Made by a program: the position numbers and the translations under genes. This document shows, piece by piece, positions 23,345 through 34,550 of a stretch of 64,000 bases of DNA (positions are counted from its first letter, which is position 1; each line of letters starts with the position of its first letter). The notes beneath the pieces were generated by a model, which ran no database searches, had not been told where the DNA came from, and saw nothing but the letters and a program-made list of their open reading frames with translations. This DNA is from Carettochelys insculpta (Eukaryota > Chordata > Testudines > Carettochelyidae): NCBI RefSeq assembly GCF_033958435.1, contig NC_134160.1, positions 9,969,001 to 10,033,000 on the forward strand, written 5' to 3'.

Positions 23345-24155
23345 AAGGGTTACACAAATTATTGAGATAATGCATTGCAAGTGCACATACTTTAACTTCA
23401 AACCTCTCAACCTTATAAGGATTCTCACCAACAACCACAGCCTATATCACAGGAACACCAGCCCTGGAACTTTTCCTTGCAACAAGGCCTCTTGCCAGCT
23501 TTGTCCACATATTTATTCTGGAGATACTATCACTGGACCTAACCAGGTTAGTCACAGAATCACAGGCACATTCTCATGTTCCTCAACTAACATCATATAC
23601 GCCATCATGGGCCAACAATGCCCAGATGCTTTATATATTGGACAGACTTCAAACACTCTTAGACAAATAATTAATAGGCATAGAACAGGCATAAAAACAC
23701 TCCTGATTCACAAAGCTATCAGCCAGCACTTTAATGGAGTGGGCCATTCTGTTAATGACCTGAAAGTCTGCATTTTACTGAAGAGGAATTTTCACAATAG
23801 TTTGGAAAGAGAGGATGCTGAACTCTTCTCTATTCAAATTTGACACATTAACTTGTGGTTTGAACCAGGATGGGAATTTTCTAGCTTATTATAGGGGCCC
23901 TTTTGCATACTTGGCTTTATCTAATTCTTGACTCCCTCCCCTCCTTCTGCCCCTCTGCTCTCTGATTTGCTCACGTTGATAATATTTTTCTGATTTGTCA
24001 ACCTTGATTATTATTTTTGGTTCTCTGTGCCTTAAATATAGGGTCTGTTCTGGTACGGTCATGATCTGAAGAAGTGGGTCTCTCCCACGAAAGCTCATCA
24101 CCTAATAAATTATTTTGTTAGTCTTTAAAGTGCTACTGGACTGATTTTTGTTGTG
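23345..24155 (+). mobile_element. Penelope-like retroelement, 5'-truncated, with 3' tail
   Basis: The element starts abruptly at the N-terminal edge of the Tigger copy. It contains the GIY-YIG coding end, a short 3' untranslated stretch, and the family tail (ATCTGAAGAAGTGGGTCTC, CCCACGAAAGCTCATCACC, AGTCTTTAAAGTGCTACTGG). The reverse transcriptase part is absent. Truncation of this sort is usual for target-primed insertions. A hAT MITE is inserted about 20 bp past its end. Confidence 0.8.
23370..23843 (+). pseudogene. PLE GIY-YIG endonuclease, open fragment of 157 codons
   Basis: The GIY-YIG domain nicks target DNA during PLE insertion. In the translated frame, a Cys cluster (Cys37, Cys42, Cys45 in FPCNKASCQLC) marks the linker typical of PLEs. 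It is followed by IIYAIM (residues 75-80) and ALYIGQTSN (87-95), which supply the paired Tyr and Gly positions of the GIY-YIG motif. Then comes TLRQIINRHR, with Arg98 and Arg103 in the helix that carries the catalytic Arg. The frame continues to LEREDAELFSIQI and stops. The ATG at 23370 is simply the first in the truncated frame, not a native start. The domain is nearly open but the element lacks its reverse transcriptase and promoter. Confidence 0.8.
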
Positions 24156-24176
24156 ATGAGAGAGTGTGCTTCGGAG

Positions 24177-24521
24177 CAGGTGTGAGCAAACTTTTTACAT
24201 CTGTCCCCACTCTTTGTCCCTGCAGTTAGCAGAGGCCTTCCAACCCATCTAACATAATCCAAACCCAGAGAAATTTTGGTTATGTTCATATGAAAAATAC
24301 CATTTCGGCATGTGTAAGAAAATAAGTACGTGGAATGTAAAAACTTATTAATTGGTATATAAATGTCAATACACATACATAAAAACAGTAACATAATTCA
24401 ATGCTTTTAATAAGAGGATGAGCCTAAGACCCAACAGCTAATTGTGTCAGGCCTCCCTTATGAAATTTCATTCCCCACTCCATTGACTGCAGGGGCCCAC
24501 CGCCTGTTTCACACACCCCTG
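24177..24521. mobile_element. hAT MITE, 345 bp, with 8-bp duplication
   Basis: The left terminus CAGGTGTGAGCAAACTTTTT pairs with the right terminus TTTCACACACCCCTG. Flanking octamers are CTTCGGAG (24169-24176) and CTTTGGAG (24522-24529), 7 of 8 identical. Four related copies occur in the window (also 10975-11231, 24856-25196, 36266-36533). Confidence 0.9.
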
Positions 24522-24855
24522 CTTTGGAGTACGAATTTTGACTTTTTTTAACTTTAAGCTATAAACTAGAAACTTGTCAACCATATGAAAAAAGTCTTTG
24601 GCTGAAATATCCATTCTGGAAACTGAAATTTGTCTGAAGTTGTCTGTTATGAATGTTTGCTGAGTGGAATAATAATTTAAAGTAAGTCACTTACTTTAAT
24701 CTGATTTAATTGCACTATGAAGTCAGTTGAAATTGACATAGCAAGATGGTGAAGGGAATGTAAGTATCTATTTAATTTTAAAAATTATGACCTGAATGGA
24801 TCTTCAATTGGTCATGAAACTGGATTGCCTGCTTCTGAACAGCTGTCCTCTAGAT

Positions 24856-25196
24856 CAGGGGTGAGTAAAGTTTTTGTGTTGGGTCCCACTTTTTGTCCCT
24901 TCAGTTAGCAGGTCCACCTCCCACAACTTGTCCAATATAATCCAAACCAATGGAAATTTTGGTTTTGTTCATTTTAAAAAAATCCTTCTTGACATATGTA
25001 AGAAAATAAGTGTGTAGAATGTAAAAACTTCATTAATCAGTGTATGTAAAGATGAAAACACATACATAAAACAGTAACATATTGCAACATTTTCAGTAAG
25101 ATGGATGAGCCTGAAACCCACCAGCTGATCATGTTGTGCGCCCCTACAAAATTTCATAACCCCTAAGGGGCCCACCCCCAACTTTGTGAATCCCTA
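24856..25196. mobile_element. hAT MITE, same family
   Basis: The left terminus is CAGGGGTGAGTAAAGTTTTT and the right end is ACTTTGTGAATCCCTA. Flanking octamers CTCTAGAT and CCTTAAAT agree at 5 of 8 positions, all differences being transitions, so this copy is older. The interior matches the 24177 copy. Confidence 0.8.
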
Positions 25197-25841
25197 CCTT
25201 AAATTTTGCTCATGACAGAACATGGTCCTCCACTCCTCTGGATATCAAGTATTTCCTGGTAAATGCTCATTCTGTAGTAGGAAAGATTGGGATGTAGGTT
25301 TGCTGGCTTGTCCTCTTCTTCCCTTCTTTTAATACAAAAATAAGAATGCAGTGATAGGTGTGGAAAGCAGAATTTTGGATTTTTATTCATTTATAAAATT
25401 TATCGGTATTCTAAGCACTGTTGGCCACTAGTTTGTGCTTAAATCTCAACCACGTGCCCTCGGCTATTTCTCTGCAAACTCACTTTAATGTTTCTGGGAA
25501 GTATTACTTCAGCATCTTCTCCTTTCTGTGACATTTGTGGCCTCCTGCCTAGGGAGCCTTTCCTATTATTTTTCTCTCCTTTTAGTTTACCTTTTGGGAG
25601 TTTAGCTTTTATTTTCCAAGCCAGGAATTTACCAGATACTTCAACTAGAAATGTAGGCCTTCAGTGATGGGGGATGGGAATAAGTCAAATAATAATAAAA
25701 TCTTTGGGGGAAGTGGGAGTAGTGAATCCTTGTTTTAGTCAAGAGATTTGTCAGTTTTAATTTTTTCTGTGTGTTGTAAACTAAAAATATATGCATTTGC
25801 AAGCTGAGTAGGATGAATGAGTTGTGTGATACAGAATCAAA

Positions 25842-25889
<48 letters not shown>

Positions 25890-26700
25890 CTCCCATCTTT
25901 CTTACTAATCTTAGTTGCTTTCACGTGTGCTTTGAGCTTTAATCCCTCTAATATATATGCCCTGGAAAAAGAATACTTTACTCATCTGGACTACACAGAT
26001 TTACCATCAGTAGTTGTAAATGGGCTTGGGTGACTTAATATTTTTAAAGCATAAGAATACATAATTCTGTGATTTCATTGTCTTTTAAGAAATATGCATG
26101 GTTTTGTCTGAGTTAGAAAATATCTCCTGAGGAACTTATTACAGTTATTTCTTGCAAATTAATTTAAAGCCTGGGATCCAGACTTACAAGGTATTGACTG
26201 CATCCCTTGACATGCTAAGAGATATTGATACTACCCTTTTGAAAAACTGTATTTTTTATTTTATTAACGTAGGATAGGTTATTGGACTGTTTGCAAAACT
26301 CTTTGTCCCCTAATCACTATTAACTCCAATCCTTTAATAATTCCATGAAGCACACTATCACCTAGTCCTAGTCAAATGCAGCTGGAGTCAGGCAGAGAGA
26401 GACTGAAATTAGTTTCCGTTTAGATTCAGATGAGCTGAAGAATTCAGATGATGCCAGATCACCATAATGGAGGAACACCAAGACAGTAATGCCACCAGCT
26501 CTGCAGACTTCTGCCTTATTTAGAGAATTGTGCCTTGATGTTTTTCAAATGTCTTCTATACACTATGTAGTGTGTCTCTTTCCTCTGTAGTCTGACTTTT
26601 TTGCTGGACACAGACAAGGACACTAGACAAATGGATGCTTTCCCAGAGTGGTGGTCTTTTTCTTGTTCCATAGGATAGATAGGTTGCTTCTTCAGATTCT
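25197..26700. other. No gene recognised; GT microsatellite
   Basis: Non-coding. A GT dinucleotide run spans about 25846-25884. The open frame beginning Met-Cys-Val-Cys over it is a translation of the microsatellite. Confidence 0.55.
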
Positions 26701-26703
26701 TCT

Positions 26704-27104
26704 GTGATCCATGAATACCTGTGCTTCAGATCCCCTCACAGCTGGAGTACCAACATTGGCAGCTCCTGTTCTCCCCAGGTCTGTCTTATGTGTATTAGCT
26801 GCTCAGCAAGTAGCTGGCAGCATTCTGTATGTACAGGCAACCTGCTGCACAGCAATTCCTCTTTGGGCTTCCTGGGAGTGATCAGCCTTGGCTCCTCGGT
26901 TCTACCTGTCTCCATCACACATCCCAACATCTCCATTTCATTATAGCCGTTGGCTTCCTCTTTTGCTTTCTTCCACCAGAGACTTGCCTCCTTCAAAATT
27001 CTTTTGCTTTCACTGTCTGTCAAGATATTTAGGGTTGGAAGGCTGACCACAACGGGGTATCTGTAGAGCGTCAGGTCAGATGGCGATGTTTGTGTGGGGA
27101 ACAA
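26704..27104 (-). other. Unrecognised 122-codon open frame in a dispersed repeat
   Basis: The minus strand is open from 27104 to 26736 (122 codons). The translation is rich in Lys/Glu and aromatic residues (SLWWKKAKEEANGYNEMEML; later CQLLAEQLIHIRQTWGEQEL). Composition is protein-like rather than low-complexity, but I recognise no domain. The right-hand 60 bp of its 3' side recur at 20.4 kb, so the unit is a dispersed repeat, plausibly an old retroelement or transposon ORF. No splice sites or promoter suggest a host gene. Confidence 0.3.
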
Positions 27105-29425
27105 GAGTGGATGATGGGTTTCAAGGGTTGAATTGATTCAGATCACTGCAGTCTGGTAAATCAGTACTTTTCTTTTCCTGAAGGCTATCATCTTGTGTTT
27201 CAGAATATAAAATTAACCCTTATTATTGCTCCATTAAACTTACAAAACATGGCTTGAAGGGATGCAGTAATGTTTGCCTGTGTCTGCGTACACCCTGAAA
27301 CAAACAGTGGCTGTGAGAGAGATATGAATCACTTCTCTTAGTGATTGAGCAGTTCCTGTTCTCATTGCATATTGTACTTCCCTGGTCATCACAAACAATT
27401 TTTGCTAAGAAAACAATGAAGAATAATGACAAATTAAATGTCAACATTGTTAATTATTTCACTGCTGATCAAGGCTTGCTTAAAAAAAAGGGACAATCAT
27501 ATTCTGAAGAGCTAGCCTTAGTGAAGTTTCATTTGGATAGATTTCAGTTTGTGAAAGAATTCTGGAAGATATGATTACATTTGTTTCTAGTTTGACCTTT
27601 GTTGGGGTTATATAGAGAAGAAATAGGTTTGAACAGCAGATCGAAGATGAGGAATAGAGAAAAGAAAGGAGAAGACTTTTATATCCTCATGTGGAATAGA
27701 AAGCAACGGAGGAAGAGAGGAGTGTGAAAGAGAAAAAAGAAGGAAGACATGCACAAACTGGTTGAAGGCAGACTTTAAAGGGAGAGGAAGAAGGAACCGT
27801 TATTGAATAGTGTAGAAAATTTATACTGAACAAATGTAGACACTGAAAAAGATAAACAAAAAAGACTCCCAACAGTGGAGTGAAAGTTAAGTATTCCCTC
27901 TCATCCCTTTTCAGAGTATCAGCTTTTACCGATATTAGAGGTGGGAAGATACGGAATGATGATTTTTGGTCCCTGAGAACCATTTCTTCAGCATAGGTAA
28001 CTAACATGTTTCTCAGCAAAAATTGCCTGTGATGACTACGGAAACTTTGTTCATGTTCTAAAATTCTTGTTGCTAGCACAGTTTCAGCCATAATGTACAT
28101 GAAATCTTACAGTAGCAGAATCTTGCAGATTTGTCAGTTTTTCCTAATTATAACCAAAACTCATGAACACACCTAAATCAAGATATTTCAAGGCAGAAAA
28201 TCTGTAGGACACACTTGATAGACCTCGCCGTGAAGCTTAGTCCAGTCTGTATCTTCCCACAGCTCCATAATATTTATTTGACTTGTTCAATTATAACTGT
28301 TATCTTCTTTTAATTTTCAATTTTGACAGCAGATTTTAACTAAGTTTTTGCATGTATTTTGTACACTGATTGTTTAACCATCTTCAATGATATATACTTT
28401 TTTTGCTTCTGAGGTGTTTTCTCTTTCCACAATATTTTAACTATGTCAACACCACTAAGGTTAATTTTCTCTGTGAGCTGTTCTATAAAAAGGCAGAACC
28501 CTGAAGAGGAAGTGGTGTGTACAGATGGTAGTAGTATTGCAAATAAGCAAAGAGATATTGCCCAGCTACTAGTGCATTGAACTGAGTTATTTCCATTTTA
28601 ACACAGAGTCACTCTTTTTCTTTCCTCCCTCTTATTCCGTGCTATAGTAGAGTATTACTTGGGATAACTTCTAGCTGTTTTATAGGGTAGAAGAGCTACA
28701 CTTGCAGGAGGAAGAAAGGGAAAGCTGCTTATTCATGTTTTTGTTTAATTTCTTAAAGCAATATGAAATGTGAATTTTTAGAAACAGTAATTGTTGTCAT
28801 ATTCCAAAAGATGCTTGTGTAGAAATGAGAAAGTGAGATGCTGTCATCATTCAAACTGCACTGCAATTATAAAGGAAGCCCAGCCTTGCAACCCAACCTT
28901 CCCAGATTCCTAAATAACCTCTCCATTATCAGTGCTCAGTGTCTTCCATTTAAAATTGTTATCCTGTTATAAACTTCTTTGCTCTCCAGTCAATGTTTTG
29001 TTATGAGTAGAAATTAAATGACTATATCTGCACCATGTAAACCATTAACATTCATGCATCAGCCTTCTGTAACCCTATGAAGAGACCACAAGAAGGTTTT
29101 ATTTATACTTTTTAGGAGTGCATATTTATAATCTTAGCACTTTTATAACACTTGACCTATTTAAAGTTCTGTATAGACCTTTAATTAAGCCTGCTATATC
29201 TGTGAGGATAAGGACATGTCTTTGCTATGGGCCAGATTGATGGGACTGTGATATATCCAGCAGAAGTAGATTTTGTTGTTGTTGTTGTTGTTTGTTTCTA
29301 GTATAGAGGTAATAAATTTATCATTGATCACTCTCCTGTTTGACTCCAACATTCCACCAGAACAAAAAGTCAAAAAGAAAGTTTCTCCCATTAACACGTT
29401 GTGGTATGGACCCCAAAGTAAGTAG
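27105..29425. other. No gene recognised
   Basis: AT-rich non-coding sequence. I see no exon or repeat that I can name. A TTG trinucleotide run lies at 29273-29295. Confidence 0.5.
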
Positions 29426-29431
29426 ATCTAA

Positions 29432-29802
29432 GGCTAAAGCCACACTACCATGGAAGATCGACGCACTCAGTGTTGATCTTCTGTGGTGTTGTTTCATGCA
29501 TACGTGAAACAGCACTTTCTGGGGTCAATTGACCCTTGAACTCCTTGCGAGCAGTGAGGATTAAGGAAGGTCAACAGGAGAAACACTCCCATCAACCTTC
29601 TTCTGTGTAGACAGCCATTGTAGTTGACTGCAGATAAGTTGATTTTTAGCTACACAATTGGCATAGCTAAGATTGCGTATCACTGGTCAATTGCTGTGTC
29701 AAGTATTGACATAGTCTAAGCTATGTCAATGTGAGTTATGCTGCTAACGTAACTCACATTGCATAGGTGAGATCAACCTGTCTCTGTCGCATAGGCTTGC
29801 CC
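29432..29802. mobile_element. Harbinger-type MITE with TAA duplication
   Basis: The left end is GGCTAAAGCCACACTACCA and the right end GCATAGGCTTGCCC is a diverged inverted partner. Flanking triplets are TAA (29429-29431) and TAA (29803-29805). The interior has GAAGATCGACGCACTC and several short palindromes (for example around ATTGACATAGTCTAAGCTAT). It belongs to the same internal family as 38017-38300. Confidence 0.7.
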
Positions 29803-29805
29803 TAA

Positions 29806-29990
29806 ATGTTATTGTTCCTATTGTACTGATGGTGAAACTGAAATACAGAAATCAAATAACTTTTCCACAGCCAGTGAGAGCATCTGTTAAAATTCACACT
29901 AGGAGTCAGGCATCTCTGGGTCCTAGTGCTGAGCTGAGACCACGCACCTAAACCAAGGTTCTTTGTGAGCCTTAAACAAGGACTCATGCA
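29806..29990 (+). repeat. MIR-like SINE
   Basis: TTGTACTGATGGTGAAACTG, AAATACAGAAATCAAATAAC, then CCACAGCCAGTGAGAGCAT, and CTAGGAGTCAGGCATCTCTG follow the order of a MIR core SINE (in which a run like GGGAAACTGAGGCACAGAGA leads to AGGTCACACAG and then to GACTCC or similar). Diverged. Confidence 0.55.
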
Positions 29991-30236
29991 GGTAAAGTTT
30001 TGGGCACAGTACCATCAAGCCAAGGAAATCCATATATGAAACAAGTTAACTTGGAGTACTGGTAAACCTTTCAGCTCTTCACAGCACTATGACTGCAATG
30101 AGCTCTTTCAGCTTCCCTTTCCTAACATTCTGGGCATCTTTTACGTGCTCTCCACTAATTCAATATCCATATTATGATGTTTTCTCTCTGTTTTCAGATC
30201 TTTCAAGGCTAACCTGACTCACTGGAACACTCTAAA

Positions 30237-31185
30237 GGTATGTCTATGCTATGCGATTAGGTCAGATTTATTAAGGTCAGTTTTTAGCACCTGATTTTGT
30301 AAAGTCAAAGGAGCATGTCCTGACTGTGTATGAGTTTGATGGAGTGCATACCCAGTAAGGTGGTACTTTCAACTTTCACAGTGTGGTACTGTGGGTACCT
30401 ATCCTGCAGTTCCTGTCTCCTCTTCACATTTTGGGTTAGACTCCCTGTGTCTGACAGGACAAAAACAATACAGTGGTATGTGTTGTCCGCCTCCCATGGT
30501 GCACTTATCTCCCCCCCCTTCCACTTGAAAGCAAAGGCAAACACTGTTTTTGTATCTTTTTTTTTTTAAACTGGTTATTTGTGCAGACACCATAGACAGG
30601 CAAGCATGGACCCGGTTCTGCTTCAAATTTGTTGTGGCAAGGATTGTAAACAACTCACATATTATGCTGCAGAGCCTCACCAGGAGCCACCAAAGTGAGG
30701 AAGAATATGAGGCAGATGTGGACATAGATGTGTATGAAACACTGGAGTGGAGCCATTGGCAGATGCTGGCAGCAGTCGATCGTGTTGACTCTGGAATGCT
30801 GATTTTAGTCTCTTAAGACAAGCACAGACTGGTGAGGCTGCATAGTTGTGCAGCTATGGGATGACGAGCGGTGGCTGCAAAACTTTCACATGTATAAGGC
30901 CACCTCTGTGGAAGTTTGCAAATTGCTTTTTCCAATTCTGAAGTATAGCAATACCGGAATGAGACTTGCTCTGCAGTTAAGTGAGTGGCATTAGCCCTGT
31001 GGAAAATGGCAGTGCCAGACAGCTACCAGTCAGTGGGCAATCAGTTCAAAGTGGGAAAATCTACATTGAGGGCTGCTGTCATCCAATTAACCAAAGCAAT
31101 TAAATCCTTTTGAAAAGCAGGAGTACCAAAACCAACCTTAACAGCCCTGAAGGTCAGCGGAATGGGCTTAGTGGTGTACACTCAT
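30237..31185 (+). mobile_element. Harbinger copy A, 5' part only
   Basis: The left end GGTATGTCTATGCTATG starts a segment that matches copy C (41348 onward) in order: GTAAAGTCAAAGGAGCATGT, a GTGGTACCTATCC-like stretch, a GACCCGGTTCTGCTTC-like stretch, then transposase N-terminal coding sequence (about 30850-31080). That sequence includes an AMPDSYQSVGNQF-like phrase once indels are allowed for. Homology ends near 31085. A new element start lies at about 31187, so copy A is broken off by deletion or by insertion of copy B. Non-functional. Confidence 0.7.
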
Positions 31186-31734
31186 GCACTACTTCTACAC
31201 TCAGTGCAATTTCAAAAGGTGATCTTTTGAAAGCATGTGTCTATACACAAAAAGCAGATTGAGATTGCGAGTCACTCTTTCAAAAGACTGGCCCACTCTT
31301 TCCAGAGAGACATCTACACAGCTACAGGTGCACTTTCAAAAGAACAGGCCAGGAAACATTGCAGATGGGGTCACAAGGCGGACAAACCCTTCTGGGCCCC
31401 ACAGCCGGCTGCTTCCTTAAAGTGCCCCTCCCAAGCACCTTCCCCCTGCACAGCCTGAGGGCTGCGTTGCCACACACACCGCTGCAGACGTGGTGTAGGG
31501 ACCAGACATCCATTCCACAGGCAGAAGAAACCCCAGCAGCTCCCCGATGGGGACCTCTTCAAGTCTGTGGTCAGCCTGCTAGCCATAGTGCTCGTGGCTG
31601 TCCTGCAGTGGCTCCAGGGGGCGGGGGATGGCAGCTGATTAACTGCCCATTTGCAGGCGGGGGATGGCAGGCCATTAACTGCCCACAGGGCGATGTCCCT
31701 GCTTTCTCCCCAGGTGATCCAGCATCTGTGGGGC

Positions 31735-32966
31735 TATGCCACCAGCACAGAGTGGTGGGACTGGCTGGTGCTGGGGGACTGGGACGATGACTGCCAGCTC
31801 TAGAACTTCAGCATGACCAAACAGCTGATTCTGCAGCTATGTCACTGGCTTGCCCCAACCTTCCAGCACCACAACACGTGGATATGGCCCAAGCTGCCTG
31901 TGCAGATGACGGTAGCCATCAGCCTCTGGAAGCTGGCCACCCTGGATGGCCGCTAGTTCAGGGTGGGCAAGGCCATCATTGGGGCCATCCTCATGGAGGT
32001 AAGCCATGCTTGGGTCATACACCCACCACAGGAAGGGGGCTCCCGGGCAAGGGGGCCCTTCAGGGATCATGGGCAGGGGCCCTGGGGACAGGGATCATGG
32101 GCAGGGGCCCTGGGGACAGGGATCATGGGCAGGGGCCCTGGGGACAGGGACCCTGGAGGAGATGGGAAGTGGGGGTCCGTCAGGAGGAGGGAAGAGGGGA
32201 AGAGGACCACAGAGCGGGGAAAAGGGAGGTGGGCATGGATGGGACAGGGGAGGGTGTGGTGCTCCCCACCATACACTCACAGGCATGTTCCCTCCTTCAC
32301 CCCATGGAGGTCGTCAGGCCGATAGACAGCACCCTCTTTCGCTGGATCATCTGCGTTTGGAACCTCAACGTTGCCCTCACGGGGTTCGTGGAGCTGGGCT
32401 TCCCCAACTGCTTTGGGGTGTTGGATGGGACCTACATTGCCATCCAGGTCCCAGACCACAGCATAGGTGCATTTATCAACCACAAGGGGTAGCACTTCAT
32501 GGTGCTTCAGGCCCTCGTCAATGCCAAAGGCTGGTTCATGGACATCTGTGCGGGCTGGTCAACCAGGTCCATGATGCCCAGGTATTTAGGAACTTGTGGC
32601 TCAGCTGCAGGATGCAGAAGGGGATCTACATCCTCCCATGGGACCTCCCAGTCGCAGATGTCCCCCTGCATTGTGGCCGATGCCACCTGTCCCCTGCACC
32701 TGTAGTTCATGTGGCCCTACACTGGACATACTGACTCCATGCAGGAGATTTTCAATGAGCACCTGAACCGAGCCCAGAACACAATGGAGTGGGTGTTCAG
32801 CTGCCTGAAGGGGCGCTTTTGCTGCCTACTCACATGCCTGGAGGTCTGGCTCCTCAATGTGCCAGCTGTGGTGGGGGCATACTGTGTTCTCCACAATTTT
32901 GGGGAGAGAAAGTATAAGACCTTCGTGCTGTGGTGGGCTGCTGAGGCCAGCCCTGGCTATCAGTAG
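31735..32966 (+). pseudogene. Harbinger DDE transposase, copy B
   Basis: PIF/Harbinger transposases (DDE_Tnp_4 family, relatives of HARBI1) cut and rejoin element ends. Exon 1 gives TSTEWWDWLVLGDWDDDCQL, a stop, then MTKQLILQLCHWLAPTFQHH and MTVAISLWKLATLDG. It ends ATGGAG with donor GTAAG at 31999. Exon 2 begins GTCGTCAGG at 32310. The catalytic triad is still readable: Asp in VLDGTYI (about 32424), Asp in VADATC (about 32679) and Glu in NTMEWVF (about 32787). At least three stops or frameshifts interrupt it, including TAG at 32490. The intron (31999-32309) carries a 28-bp minisatellite. It matches copies D and E closely. Confidence 0.85.
32063..32153. repeat. 28-bp minisatellite inside the transposase intron
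   Basis: Just over three tandem copies of a 28-bp unit containing GGGATCATGGGCAGGGGCCC; repeat marks at 32066, 32094, 32122 and 32150 are exactly 28 apart. The long open frames on both strands here arise from this repeat. Confidence 0.95.
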
Positions 32967-33289
32967 CCAGCTGCCGTCCCATGCTGCCAGGCACACCAGG
33001 ATGGGGTGTGGGTCAGGGAGGCCCTCAGAGAGGTCTTCACTCAGGGTCTCCATTGACCCTCCACCATGACTCACCCCCCACCACACACCCCTCACCACTC
33101 CCCCAAATTCACACAGGACATGGGGGGTGATTGAAAATAAACTGTTTAACCATATACTGAAACTGTGTTTTAACTACAAACTAAACAAGGGGGTATATAG
33201 AGGAGAGGACAGGGTGGAACTATGTACACCCTGGTGGGCAACAAATTTAGAGGAGAATCCTGGGGTGGAGGTTGGGGGGCCTTAGTCCT

Positions 33290-34330
33290 TGTCAGGCATA
33301 GAGGGCCATGAGCCTTGCCGACTGCAGGAGCCCCTATTGCCCCAGGTCTGGGGTCCCCATTGAGGCTGGGACACGGCTGGGACTATGGGGAGGGAGGTAC
33401 GGGTGCTGGAGGGGTGCTGTGGCCACAGACTGTGTGGTGGACACTGGGGAGGAAGGAAGGGTGGGGGGCTGGCTCTCCCTTGCCTACACTGGCCATGAGC
33501 CATTGGACGAGTGCCAGCCAGCTGGCTGAGGGGAGGTCAGGCTGGAGCAGGGCAGTGAGGTCAGGGGGAGGGAGGGAGGAGGCTGTGGGGTGAGCTGTGG
33601 GAGTGGCTGGCATGAGAGTGGGAGGCTGGGACAGGTGGCAGTCATGGGCCTGGTGAGATTGTCTAGGGTATCCACAACCTGCTCCCAGGCCACCTGCTTC
33701 AATGTCAGCCACTTGCTCAGGATAGCATTGTGCTCCTGCCAGCCAGCTGTGTGGGTGGTGGCCTCCTCATGCTGATGCTGGTGAGCACCCCAGTGCAGCC
33801 CTGCATGGGCACAAGGGGTGGGGGTGCCGTGGCCCCCTCATTGGCTGCTGCAGGGCTCCATGGGACATGGATGGGGCTCAGCTAACCCCCTGATGGTGGA
33901 GCTGTGGATACAGAAGGGGACAGAGGGACAACCCATCAGTTCCATGACCTAGCCCCAGGGGCCATGCCCCCACCTCCTGTACAATGGCTTGGGGGCTCTG
34001 TGGGATACGAGGCACTGGGGATCCCCCCCATGGGTGGATCACTTGTAGGGTTCTGTCAAGCCCTCCCTCCTTCCTTTCCCAGCCATGTGGCCTGTGTTGC
34101 TGTCCTTAGGGCAGGTGCTGAGTGCTACATACAGCCTCCTTCAGGGCCTGCGGAGTGTTGTCATCCAGGGTGCATCCAGACTTCGGCTGGCAGCTTTGTG
34201 AGCAGCCTGTTACTGGCTGTGGTAGAGGCAGGCGCCCCCTCCCCACACACCAGGGTGTCCAAAATGCCTGGGACCCACCTACCTCAGGGGAGGCCCGGGT
34301 GGGGGAGCTGGCTGCAGGGCTTGGATGACA
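33290..34330 (-). pseudogene. Relic of the second (Myb/SANT-like) Harbinger gene, copy B
   Basis: On the minus strand, a frame at about 33790-33484 reads WQEHNAILSKWLTLKQVAWE, QVVDTLDNLTRPM and then a Pro-rich tail. Its pattern of Trp, Leu and Ala-Trp residues resembles the C-terminal helix of the copy D gene (EEWQLHLEEQALAWRQEAWG). Position and orientation (tail to tail with the transposase) match copy D. The N-terminal DNA-binding part is not recognisable. I infer the identity mainly from layout. Confidence 0.4.
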
Positions 34331-34550
34331 GAGTGATGACAATGCTAACCTTGATCAACATGAGAGTCTTCCAGTTCAGTTGCTGCTTTATTCCACTGAG
34401 TTCTTCCAGGGGTTTTGCAGATTTTCTACTTTTCCCTGATATCTTGGTCATATTAGCTTCCCCAGTATTATGTCTTCACATCTACCCTATTCAGACCATC
34501 TTGCTATCTCCTGCTTTGCTTCTGTCTGAAATGTAGCAACCATACTCCAA

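Larger units (their letters stand above)
31187..34530 (+). mobile_element. Harbinger copy B, long and decayed
   Basis: Begins with a degenerate terminus around CACTACTTCTACACTCAG. It contains a transposase pseudogene (plus strand), a poly-A signal AATAAA near 33136, and a convergent minus-strand relic of the second gene. The right terminus was not found with confidence; a separate MITE cluster starts at about 34551. Confidence 0.65.

Noticed and set aside
25845..26033. Frame starting with a Cys-Val repeat
   Set aside because: Translation of a GT dinucleotide repeat.
32006..32734. 242-codon plus-strand open frame
   Set aside because: It runs through the transposase intron and its 28-bp minisatellite and is out of frame with the catalytic blocks.
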